Both the position numbers and the translations under genes were made by a program. A DNA stretch of 64,000 nt from Gp7-AA6 sp036395755 (lineage in GTDB: Bacteria; Acidobacteriota; Thermoanaerobaculia; UBA5066; Gp7-AA6): the NCBI GenBank assembly GCA_036395755.1, contig DASWCZ010000016.1, positions 40,439-104,438 of the forward strand, read 5' to 3'. This document shows positions 43,431 through 51,080 of the stretch, one piece after another. The notes beneath the pieces are model-generated. The model saw nothing but the letters and a program-made list of their open reading frames with translations. It did not search any database and had not been told where the DNA came from. Every line of letters starts with the position of its first letter. Position 1 is the first letter of the stretch.

Positions 43431-45020
43431 CTACGAGGAAACGGCGGGCGAGGATTCGCGAGAGGGAGTCTGGGCAGGCACGACCGGCGCCGGCTTCGCG
43501 AGCGGCCGGGGTTTCTTCACGTACGTCCACGCATTGGCCAGCTCCGCCTTCCACCACCTCACGAGACCGTGGGCGAGCATGACGAGGCTCGCGGCCCGCA
43601 CCGAGTAGCCGACGAGCTTCGGTCGCCGGCCCGCGTTGTGGTTGCCGTAGATGCCGAGCGCCATCTTCCGCTTCGCGATCGCCACGAGCCGCCGGTTGTA
43701 GAAGCGGATCGGGTAGTAGCCCATCTCCGCGCCGTCCTGGTAGAACGGGGGAACCCCGAGCCGGTCGGCGCTCCACCGGTAGATCGGGATGACGGCAGCC
43801 AGGTAGTAGAGCGCGGTGTCCAGCAGGAACGCCGTCGTCATGGTGTCGTAGTCGCCCATGACGTAGTACTTGTCGCGATAGATCGACTCGTAGAAATAGT
43901 GGAAATACCGCGCGTACTTGCGATTGTGGTCGTCGTACGCCTTCGCCATTTCTTCGGATCGTTCCCCGTTGAGCGCCCGCTTCATGAGCTCGACCCGCGA
44001 GTGAACCGAGAAGGACATCTGGTCGAGGCCCGGCGAATAGAACGGATCGAGGAAGCCGCCCGCGTCGCCCACGCAAGTCCATCCCGGACCGATGAAGCGG
44101 TCGACGAAGTAGGGAAGGTGTCCGTACGAGCGGATGTCTTCCGCGATCGGCTCCGCGTTCTCGAGAAGCTCGCGCGTCAACGGGTTCGAGTCGAGGAACC
44201 TCTTGAGCTTGTCGAGCGGCGTGCTTCCTTCGGGAGTCACGAGTCGCTTGTCCCACACGAGGCCGACGCTCGTCTCGCCGCCGTGCAGCGGGATGAGCCA
44301 GATCCAGTAGCCCCAGCCGGTGAAGTGGTTCGTCGCGAGCCGGCGCGACGCCAAGACCGAGCGCGCGTACAGGTCGGCGGGATCGGTGCCGGCAATGTCG
44401 ACGCCGTCCAGGTCTTTCACGCCGCGGTAGCGCACCCAGATGGCGGAGGTGGGATGGGACTCGATCGGCGTGACGCCGCCGCGCTTCCGCGCGAGCGTGG
44501 CGTGCCGCCCGGTCGCATCCACCAGCCACTTGCAGCGCACCGTGGTTCGGGAGGCGTCGGCCTTCTCGACGGTCACGATGTTGCCCGCCTCGCCCTGGAG
44601 CTCGAAACCGGTCATGCGGGCGGGGCGCCAGACCTCCGCGCCTTCGGCCGCCGCGACGGCGATCAAACGCTCGTCCATTTTTGCGCGGTCGAGCTGGAAG
44701 GAAGGCACGCGGGTGAGCTGGGTCGGGCCGGTCTCGGAGGCTTCCCGCACGCTCTTGACGGAATCGTTGTGGAACCAGAAGCGGAAGGCCTGCTTCGGAA
44801 GCTGCTCGCGACAGAGGTAGTCGTACTGCTTGAGAACCCGGGTCAAAAAATACGCCGAGACCTCGACCGTGGACTCTCCGACCTTCCAGTCGAACTGGTC
44901 GGACTTCTCGACGACGAGGACGCGGGCGTTCGGGACGCGGCGGCGCAGGAGGATCGCGGTCGAGGCGCCGGCAATGGCGCCGCCCGTGATCACGACGTCG
45001 TAGGAGAGAGTCTCGTCCAT
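43431..45020 (-). CDS. FAD-dependent oxidoreductase, flavin halogenase-like
   Basis: A 529-aa flavoprotein. The FAD loop is VVITGGAIAGAS at residues 9-20, followed by KVGESTVE, the position of GEAT in flavin halogenases. WIWLIP fits the WxWxIP motif of that family, and GDAGGFLDPFYSPG is the second FAD motif. The catalytic Lys of tryptophan halogenases (PrnA Lys79) could not be located with certainty, so a non-halogenating oxygenase or reductase remains possible. The C-terminal 90 residues include hydrophobic and Pro-rich parts. It is coupled to the SDR gene. Confidence 0.85.
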   Translation of the reverse strand: MDETLSYDVVITGGAIAGASTAILLRRRVPNARVLVVEKSDQFDWKVGESTVEVSAYFLTRVLKQYDYLCREQLPKQAFRFWFHNDSVKSVREASETGPTQLTRVPSFQLDRAKMDERLIAVAAAEGAEVWRPARMTGFELQGEAGNIVTVEKADASRTTVRCKWLVDATGRHATLARKRGGVTPIESHPTSAIWVRYRGVKDLDGVDIAGTDPADLYARSVLASRRLATNHFTGWGYWIWLIPLHGGETSVGLVWDKRLVTPEGSTPLDKLKRFLDSNPLTRELLENAEPIAEDIRSYGHLPYFVDRFIGPGWTCVGDAGGFLDPFYSPGLDQMSFSVHSRVELMKRALNGERSEEMAKAYDDHNRKYARYFHYFYESIYRDKYYVMGDYDTMTTAFLLDTALYYLAAVIPIYRWSADRLGVPPFYQDGAEMGYYPIRFYNRRLVAIAKRKMALGIYGNHNAGRRPKLVGYSVRAASLVMLAHGLVRWWKAELANAWTYVKKPRPLAKPAPVVPAQTPSRESSPAVSS

Positions 45021-45034
45021 GGCGGCTTCCAAGT

Positions 45035-47230
45035 TTAGTGCAGACGAAACGCGCCCGAATCCACGAGCCCTTTCTCGCGGTCCAGCACGAGCGTCGCATC
45101 GACCCGATCGATCGGGCCGAGATCCTGAACCTTTCCGGACGGCCAGCGCACGGTCAACCCCGCGAGCTTCGTCGCTCCGCCCAGTCCGAAGTGAACGATC
45201 GGGCTGCCCGTCGAGAGATAGCCGCTCGCGTTTCCGTTGTCGCGCAGGAGCCTGCGGCCGTCCGGCAGCGTCGCCACGATCCGGCATCCGACGCCATCGG
45301 AGTTGTCTTTGCCGGCCGCGCCGACGAGCCGGATGCGGAGGAAGTGCTCTCCCGGCTCGCGCCGGCCCAGAAAGAGCGCCTCCGGCGCGCCGACGGAGCG
45401 GACGTACAGATCGAGCGCTCCGTCTCCGTTGGCGTCGAACGCAACGGCTGCGCGGCCGTTCGTCTCGAGATCGAGACCGGCGAGGAAGGCGGAATCCTCG
45501 AACATCGAGCCATCACCTCGATCGCCGCCGCGGTTGCGCCACCACCGGTCGCGCTCGATCCCGGCGATTCCGACGCCCTTGCGGTCGAACGTCCGCCGCA
45601 TCGCAACGTATTGGTCCCAGTACGCGAGAGTCTCCCACCAGAACTCGAGCTCGCGGTCGCGATCCCGTCCGTCTCCCCACATGCCGTTGGTGGAGTACAG
45701 ATCGAGCCAGCCGTCGTTGTCGAGATCCGCAGCGACGGTGCTCCAGTTCCAACCCGATTTGCGCGCGCCTGAGCGCATGGTGACGTCCTCGAACGTTCCA
45801 TCGGACTTCTGGAGGAAAAGCGAGTTGCCGCGCGTCATCTTTTCCATCCAGCCGACGGCGGTCGACAGGAAGAGGCGGCCCGGGAACGCAATCGGAAGGG
45901 CCGGATACTCGTGCAGGAACGCCCACTGGGTGTAGCACCCGGTCGTGTAGAGGTCGAGCCGTCCGTCACCGTCGAAGTCTCCCCAGGCGGCGGACATTCC
46001 ATACGCCCGATCCTCGACGCCGGCGCGCCGGGTGACGTCGACGAAGCGCTGCCCGGAGTCGTTTCGATAGAGGTTCTTCATTCCGAAGTCGTTCGTGACG
46101 ACGAGATCGGCTCGCCCATCGCCGTCGAAGTCGGCGAAAAGCGAAGAGAGCGACCAGCGCCTCGGTCCCGAGACGCCCCACTGCGCGGACACGTCTCGAA
46201 ACCGGCCGTGGCCGTCGTTCAAAAAGAGGTGATTCTGCCCTCCGTCCTCGGCGTCGTAGGGCGGATCGGGCATCTGCCGGTAGTAGTCGCCGGTGACGCA
46301 CACGAAGAGGTCGAGATCGCCGTCGCCGTCCACGTCCGCGAACGCCGCCGACCGCGCGTTGCCGCCGACCGAAATGCCCGAGACCGAAGTGGGGACCTCT
46401 TCGAAATGGGTTCCTGCGACGTTGCGAAAGAGACGCGCCGGCCCGAAGGAGTTGGTGACGAGGAGGTCCGGGAAGCCGTCCCCATCCACGTCGCCCGCGG
46501 CGACTCCCGTCGCGGCGATGCCTTCCGACGGCGAGCGCGCGAGGCCGACGCGTTCGGTGACGTCGGTGAAGCAACCGGTACCGTCGTTCTCGTACAGGAT
46601 CGACCTCACTCCGTCGCCCACGAAGAGGTCCTCGTCACCGTCGCGATCGAAATCGAGAACCGCGACTCCGGAGCCCGGCCAGATCCCCGCGATCAGACGG
46701 TTCGTGCCGGGCTGCGGCGGATCCCGGCGGCCCGCGCCGAGGCCCGCTTCCGCGGTCGCATTTCGGAAAAGCGGAGAGGCTTGCGATCGCTCGGTCAGGA
46801 CCATCCAGAGGCGCACCTGGACGTTTCCCGCGTTCGTCGTCACGGTGGCTTCGGCAGACCGTTCCACACGCGACCCGTCCGCCCGGAAACCCCCAACGGT
46901 GAAGATCACGAGCCCGGAGGTTCGGTCAGCCCCGCGGGCGACGTCGTGCGTCGGCTTGCGGACGTCGTACGTCACGCACGCGAGACGATCGAGCGTCGAC
47001 CAGGCCCAGCTGCGAAGAGCCGGAGTTCCGTCCGGATCGGCGCCGGTCGCGGCGCGGCTCTTCAACGCCCTCTGGACCGCTTCGACGCCGTCCCGCCATC
47101 GGCCGAGACGCTCCATCCACGGGATGAACTCACGGCGGAGGGTGGGGAGGTGCGAGTTGCGATACAGCCAGACCGCGGCGACGGCGACCAGGAAAAGAGC
47201 GAAGAGAGCGAGGAGGCGGGTTCGGGGCAT
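45035..47230 (-). CDS. CRTAC1-type VCBS/FG-GAP repeat protein with ASPIC/UnbV domain
   Basis: A 731-aa protein anchored by an N-terminal hydrophobic segment (residues 5-22) and otherwise outside the cytoplasm. At least five Ca-binding blade motifs of DxDxDGxxD type occur (DFDRDGDEDLF, DVDGDGFPDLL, DVDGDGDLDLF, DFDGDGRADLV, DFDGDGRLDLY, DANGDGALDLY), giving a beta-propeller. The last 80 residues (NGNASGYLSTGSPIVHFGLG, LTVRWPSGKVQ) are the ASPIC/UnbV module. The role is likely adhesion or envelope binding. The ATG at 47230 lies 20 bp after the CCA end of tRNA-Ser(GCU) on the same strand. Confidence 0.92.
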   Translation of the reverse strand: MPRTRLLALFALFLVAVAAVWLYRNSHLPTLRREFIPWMERLGRWRDGVEAVQRALKSRAATGADPDGTPALRSWAWSTLDRLACVTYDVRKPTHDVARGADRTSGLVIFTVGGFRADGSRVERSAEATVTTNAGNVQVRLWMVLTERSQASPLFRNATAEAGLGAGRRDPPQPGTNRLIAGIWPGSGVAVLDFDRDGDEDLFVGDGVRSILYENDGTGCFTDVTERVGLARSPSEGIAATGVAAGDVDGDGFPDLLVTNSFGPARLFRNVAGTHFEEVPTSVSGISVGGNARSAAFADVDGDGDLDLFVCVTGDYYRQMPDPPYDAEDGGQNHLFLNDGHGRFRDVSAQWGVSGPRRWSLSSLFADFDGDGRADLVVTNDFGMKNLYRNDSGQRFVDVTRRAGVEDRAYGMSAAWGDFDGDGRLDLYTTGCYTQWAFLHEYPALPIAFPGRLFLSTAVGWMEKMTRGNSLFLQKSDGTFEDVTMRSGARKSGWNWSTVAADLDNDGWLDLYSTNGMWGDGRDRDRELEFWWETLAYWDQYVAMRRTFDRKGVGIAGIERDRWWRNRGGDRGDGSMFEDSAFLAGLDLETNGRAAVAFDANGDGALDLYVRSVGAPEALFLGRREPGEHFLRIRLVGAAGKDNSDGVGCRIVATLPDGRRLLRDNGNASGYLSTGSPIVHFGLGGATKLAGLTVRWPSGKVQDLGPIDRVDATLVLDREKGLVDSGAFRLH

Positions 47231-47249
47231 CAAGCGGCGCGATGCTAAC

Positions 47250-47342
47250 TGGCGGAGAGGGCCGGATTCGAACCGGCGGTAGGGTTATTAGCCCTACGGC
47301 GGTTTAGCAAACCGCTGGTTTCAGCCGCTCACCCACCTCTCC
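47250..47342 (-). tRNA. tRNA-Ser (anticodon GCU)
   Basis: On the minus strand GGAGAGG at the 5' end pairs with CCTCTCC, and GCCA is encoded. The anticodon arm is GCGGT-TTGCTAA-ACCGC with GCT. A long variable arm (TAGGGCTAATAACCCTA) marks class II, and the T loop is GTTCGAAT. Confidence 0.97.
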
Positions 47343-47431
47343 GGTAAGTCTGCGAGTGGCCGATGTTAAGGAATGGGCTGCGATCAAGCAACCGGGCGGG
47401 TGGCTGCGCAGCTCCGCTGGCGCCAGAACGC

Positions 47432-47599
47432 TCAGGGTCTGGCCGGAATCGCTCTCGTTTCCCGGGATCTCGGTATAAGGACCGGCGGCCGGGCGCCCGG
47501 CACGATCTCGTAGTCGAAGACACCGGCTTCCGTCGCGGCGTGAAGCGCTACTCCGGAAGGCTCGAGAGCGAGCGCGATGATGCCGTTTGCGAGCCGGCT
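47432..47599 (-). pseudogene. Remnant of a beta-propeller-type protein C-terminus
   Basis: In the minus frame ending at 47432 the words IIALALEPSGVALHAAT and GVFDYEI resemble the last blade of WD40/YVTN or sialidase-like repeat proteins. Upstream of about 47599 the frame loses resemblance and runs antisense into the ACT gene, so only a 3' piece is left. The rest of the 300-bp gap (47343-47431) holds nothing I can identify. Confidence 0.4.
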
Positions 47600-47643
47600 C
47601 TTATCCCGTCTGTGTCCGAACCCCGAGCCGAGATTCCCGGTTT

Positions 47644-48054
47644 CTAAATTCCCAGCGCTCGCGCCGCCCGTTCGTAATCGGACGGTGAGACCCAGACGAC
47701 GAGACCATAGTGGCCTCCCGCGGTGGCCGCCGACGCAGCAGTAACGTTGACGTTCGCGTCGGCGAGCTTCGCGAGGGTGTCGGCGACCGCTCCCGCGCGG
47801 TCGTCTCCCTGAATCAGAAATGCCCACTTGGAATCGGAGAGCTTGAGACCGGTCTTTCCGGCCGCCTGCTTGAGCGCGTTGGCATTCTCCGGGACGAGGT
47901 CGAGCTGAGAGTTCCCGTCTCCGCTCGGGAACCCGAGATACGCAAGAAGATTGACGTTGCTTTGCTTGAGAGCCGAAAGAACTCTCTTGCCCTCCCCCGG
48001 GCGGTCCGGAACCGTCACGTAGTAGTACTCGACGCGCCGCGTCTTGTCAGCCAT
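47644..48054 (-). CDS. Tandem ACT-domain protein
   Basis: A 136-aa protein composed of two ACT-like modules: YYYVTVPDRPGEGKRVLSAL at the start, and KWAFLIQGDDRAGAVADTL from about residue 76. It has no catalytic domain. Such stand-alone proteins bind amino acids or sense small ligands and act on partner enzymes. A GGAGGTGTG ribosome-binding site precedes the ATG. The partner is unknown. Confidence 0.85.
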   Translation of the reverse strand: MADKTRRVEYYYVTVPDRPGEGKRVLSALKQSNVNLLAYLGFPSGDGNSQLDLVPENANALKQAAGKTGLKLSDSKWAFLIQGDDRAGAVADTLAKLADANVNVTAASAATAGGHYGLVVWVSPSDYERAARALGI

Positions 48055-48094
48055 CGCACACCTCCTCGTTGCTCCACGCGAAGCATACGTCCGT

Positions 48095-48112
48095 GGGGCT
48101 GGCTCCAGCCCC
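48095..48112. repeat. Short perfect hairpin downstream of the DinB gene
   Basis: GGGGCTGG at 48095-48102 pairs with CCAGCCCC at 48105-48112 over a 2-nt gap. No T-tract follows on either strand, so it is a weak terminator or a small REP-type palindrome. Confidence 0.4.
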
Positions 48113-48118
48113 TCCGGC

Positions 48119-48631
48119 TTACAGGTACTTCTCGCGCAGGACCGCCATGTGGTGCGCGAGGTGGCCGGCTGTAATGTAGGCCAGAGCCCTCACGGTGAAG
48201 GGATTGCCGCTGGCGATTCCGCTTCGCATCCAGGCGTCCGCCGGAAGGTTCCGAAAAAAATCCACCGTCGTCCGGCGCACGCCTTCGAACTCCTCGACGT
48301 TTTTCGACCACTGGACCTCGTCGGCCCGCGCCATGGCCGTGCCGACCTCCTGGTCGTAACTCGGCAGGGGAGTGTCGAAGCCGCGCGCGAACCAGAACGC
48401 GCGGAACAGAAAGACCCGTTCGGTGTCGTTGACGTGATTGAGCACCTGCCGGATGCTCCATTTCTCCGGCGCGTACCGGTGGAGCGACTTCTCCTCGGAG
48501 ATCCCCGAGAAAAACTCGAGCGCCTCTCTCCGCTGGTTCGCCAGCTCTTCGAGGATGTCGGCGCTCGAGATCCGGTCGATGTATTTGAAGTAGTAGGGCG
48601 AGGCTTCGGTGCGCTCTGGAAGGCCGATCAC
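48119..48631 (-). CDS. DinB-family metal-binding protein
   Basis: A 170-aa four-helix bundle protein. Metal ligands expected for DinB/YfiT proteins are visible: His in VLNHVNDTE and two His in TAGHLAHHMAVL. WSIRQVLNH is a typical DinB motif. The family includes thiol-dependent transferases and damage-induced proteins of unknown activity. The GTG start at 48631 has TAGAAT 7 nt upstream and no Shine-Dalgarno. Confidence 0.88.
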   Translation of the reverse strand: MIGLPERTEASPYYFKYIDRISSADILEELANQRREALEFFSGISEEKSLHRYAPEKWSIRQVLNHVNDTERVFLFRAFWFARGFDTPLPSYDQEVGTAMARADEVQWSKNVEEFEGVRRTTVDFFRNLPADAWMRSGIASGNPFTVRALAYITAGHLAHHMAVLREKYL

Positions 48632-48638
48632 TGGCGGA

Positions 48639-48644
48639 ATTCTA
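48639..48644 (-). promoter_or_regulatory. Probable -10 of leaderless DinB gene
   Basis: On the minus strand TAGAAT lies 7 nt before the GTG at 48631. No ribosome-binding site is present. Confidence 0.5.
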
Positions 48645-48750
48645 TCTTCGGGATTCCCGAATCGTTCCGTCAGGGCACGACCTACTCACTCGTCGTTACC
48701 CGCTTCTTCCAGAAATAGAGGCCGACGCGCTCGCCGGGGCGGACCGGCAT

Positions 48751-48826
48751 GTGGCAAGTGGAGACCTGACCCTCGACGTGGCAAGTGGAGACCTGACCCT
48801 CAATGTGGCAAGTGGAGACCTGACCC
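48751..48826. repeat. Three tandem 27-bp repeats reaching into serS
   Basis: GTGGCAAGTGGAGACCTGAC followed by CCT and a 4-base variable end is repeated at 48751, 48778 and 48805, the last copy ending in a CCCC run. The third unit holds the final codons and stop of serS. Units are contiguous, without spacers. Confidence 0.9.
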
Positions 48827-50074
48827 CGGGCGGATCTCGGTCGATCCGAAATAAGAGTGCAGCGCCGGCGGAATCTCGATCGATCCGTCGGCGCGCTGAC
48901 CGTTCTCGAGCACGGCGACGAGCGTGCGGCCGATCGCGAGACCCGACCCGTTCAGCGTGTGGACATACTCGGGCTTCTGCCCGGCGGCGCGGCGAAAACG
49001 GATGCTGGCGCGGCGCGCCTGGAAGCTCTCGCAGTTCGAGCACGAGGAGATCTCGCGGTACGCGTTCTGGCCGGGCAGCCAGACCTCGATGTCGTAGGTC
49101 TTCGCCGACGCGAAGCCGAGGTCTCCCGTACACAACGACACGACGCGATACGGGATCTCGAGGCGACGGAGGACCTCTTCGGCGTGGCCGGTGAGCGTCT
49201 CGAGCGCCGCGGAAGAGTCTTCGGGCGCCGTGAGCATCACGATCTCGATCTTCTCGAACTGGTGCTGGCGGATCATCCCGCGCGTGTCGCGTCCCGCGGC
49301 GCCCGCCTCCGCGCGGAAGCACGGCGTGCAGGCGGTGTATCGGAGAGGCAGCGAATCGGCGGCGAGGATCTCGTCGCGGTGGAGGTTCGTCAGCGGCACC
49401 TCGGCGGTGGGGATCAGGTACAAACCCTCGCGGGTGCGGAAAAGGTCCTGCTCGAACTTCGGGAGCTGGCCGGTGCCGAAGAGCGTCTCGGCGTTGTTCA
49501 GGACCGGCGGATTCACCTCTTCGTATCCGTGCTCGCGCGTCTGGAGGTCGAGCATGAAAGCGGCGAGCGAACGGGAGAGGCGCGCACCCGCGCCGGTCAG
49601 AACGGTGAAGCGCGCGCCCGCCAGCTTCGCGCCGCGCTCGAAGTCGAGAATGCCGAGAGCGGGACCCAAGTCCCAGTGCGCGGCCGGCTCGAAATCGAAC
49701 CTGCGCGGCTCGCCCCACGTCCGCTCGACGCGGTTCGCGCTCTCGTCGCGGCCGCGGGGGACCGTCTCCTGGGGCGCGTTGGGAATTCCCTGCTCGGCGC
49801 CCGCGAGCTCTTCCTCGACGCGCTCCGTCTCCGCTTCCAGGTCGCGGATCTCGTCCTTGAGCGCCTTCATCTCGGCGAGCCTGTCCGGATCCGGCTTGCC
49901 GCGCACCGAGGTCAGCTCGTTGCGGCGTCGGCGTTTTTCCTCGAGTCGCGTCACGATCGCGCGGCGCCGGAGGTCGAGCTCCCCGAACCGTTCGAGGCCC
50001 GATCCCGCGAACCGCTCCGGAAACTCGGAGAGCAGTCGCTCGGCGTTCTCGCGCAGGAACTCGCGTGGTAGCAT
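48800..50074 (-). CDS. serS: Seryl-tRNA synthetase
   Basis: A 424-aa class II synthetase. An N-terminal coiled-coil arm (about 30-105) is followed by the catalytic core: motif 1 region REHGYEEVNPPVL, motif 2 CFRAEAGAAGRDTRGMIRQHQF and motif 3 NGSGLAIGRTLVAVLENGQ (quoted in part). The Ser-binding TAEVPLTNL is present. The ATG at 50074 gives the family N-terminus LPREFLREN; a GTG at 50092 would add six residues. The last eight residues (GSGLHLPH) come from the 27-bp repeat and are not like the family ending. Confidence 0.95.
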   Translation of the reverse strand: MLPREFLRENAERLLSEFPERFAGSGLERFGELDLRRRAIVTRLEEKRRRRNELTSVRGKPDPDRLAEMKALKDEIRDLEAETERVEEELAGAEQGIPNAPQETVPRGRDESANRVERTWGEPRRFDFEPAAHWDLGPALGILDFERGAKLAGARFTVLTGAGARLSRSLAAFMLDLQTREHGYEEVNPPVLNNAETLFGTGQLPKFEQDLFRTREGLYLIPTAEVPLTNLHRDEILAADSLPLRYTACTPCFRAEAGAAGRDTRGMIRQHQFEKIEIVMLTAPEDSSAALETLTGHAEEVLRRLEIPYRVVSLCTGDLGFASAKTYDIEVWLPGQNAYREISSCSNCESFQARRASIRFRRAAGQKPEYVHTLNGSGLAIGRTLVAVLENGQRADGSIEIPPALHSYFGSTEIRPGSGLHLPH

Positions 50075-50144
50075 GAATTCGCGCGATTTCACCTCGCGCA
50101 GGCAGTCGAGTCAACCGTTGAGCCCTGCCTCACTCCTTCCGGAC

Positions 50145-51080
50145 GTGGATTGCATCGTCGTCAACCGCGACGGTGGAGAATCGCTGTTCGCGGCAATCCG
50201 ATCGATTCGGGCGCAGACCGGCGTCGACCTGTCGGTCGTCGTCGTGGACAACGCGTCGCGGGCCGCCGAGCGCGAGCGCATCTCCGCGGAAGCGCCGGGC
50301 GTGCGCCTCGTGACCTTCTCGCGGAACCTCGGCTTCGCGGCCGCCGCCAACGAGGGGATCGCGAGGACGCGCGCTCCCTTCGTGCTCCTCGTCAACAACG
50401 ACGCGGTCCTCGCCCCGGACTACGCCGCCCGGCTCGCCGCGCGGCTCGCGCTCGACGGTCGGCTCGCGGCCGCGCAGGGACTCATCCTCAGGGCGGGGGA
50501 AACGCGGGTCGACACCGCCGGTCTCGAGTGGAACGACCGCGGCGAAGCCGTGCCGGTTTTCGCGGGGATCGACGTCGCCCGCGTCCCTTCGGGCACCTTC
50601 GAGGTCACCGGGGTTTCCGCTACAGCCGCCCTCTTCCGACGCGAGGCGTTTGCCGACCTGTCGCTCGACGGACGCGTCTTCGACGACCGGTTTTTCGCGT
50701 ATTACGAGGACGTGGATCTCTCTCTTCGTCTCGCGCGCGCGGGCTGGCGCTTCGCGTGCGACCCCGGCGCCGTCGCGTGGCACGAAGGATCGCGGACCGG
50801 CCGGCGGACTCCCTTCCGGAAAGGCGTCTGGACCGCGCGCAACCGCTGGCGCACCCTGTTCGCGAACTTCGAGCCGCGCTTCCTCGCGCGGCACCTCCCG
50901 AAGCTCCTGCGCGCCGATCTCGCGCACGCGAAAACGCTCGGAGTGCGGGGAACGATCCTCCCGCTCCTCGTCTGGCCGCGAATCTTCCTCGATGCGCTCC
51001 GGGCCCGCGGGGAATCTCGCCGCCTGTCCGACTGGCCTTCGGTCGAGCGGAGGGACGCGGCCGTCGCGACGTGGGCTTGA
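50145..51080 (+). CDS. Glycosyltransferase family 2 protein
   Basis: About 311 aa, GT-A fold. VVVVDNASRAA and SRNLGFAAAANEG form the nucleotide-sugar side, LLVNNDAVL stands at the DxD position, and DDRFFAYYEDVDLSLRLARAGW is the acceptor-side motif of rhamnosyltransferase-like GT2 enzymes. GTG 50145 is used; TTG 50118 and ATG 50073 are in frame but lack ribosome-binding sites, and the latter would overlap the serS start. It is first in the polysaccharide cluster, coupled to the next gene by TTGA. Confidence 0.88.
   Translation: MDCIVVNRDGGESLFAAIRSIRAQTGVDLSVVVVDNASRAAERERISAEAPGVRLVTFSRNLGFAAAANEGIARTRAPFVLLVNNDAVLAPDYAARLAARLALDGRLAAAQGLILRAGETRVDTAGLEWNDRGEAVPVFAGIDVARVPSGTFEVTGVSATAALFRREAFADLSLDGRVFDDRFFAYYEDVDLSLRLARAGWRFACDPGAVAWHEGSRTGRRTPFRKGVWTARNRWRTLFANFEPRFLARHLPKLLRADLAHAKTLGVRGTILPLLVWPRIFLDALRARGESRRLSDWPSVERRDAAVATWA

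Noticed and set aside
42539..47342. Genomic island bounded by two tRNA-Ser genes
   Set aside because: No integrase, no direct repeats of tRNA 3' ends, and base composition looks like the surroundings; the two tRNAs also differ in anticodon and orientation.
47363..47647. 94-aa plus-strand open frame
   Set aside because: Composition is Arg/Ser/Pro-rich shadow type and it lies antisense to the propeller remnant; no domain or ribosome-binding site.
48751..48826. Possible CRISPR array from three regular 27-bp units
   Set aside because: The units are contiguous with no unique spacers, and no cas genes are in the window.
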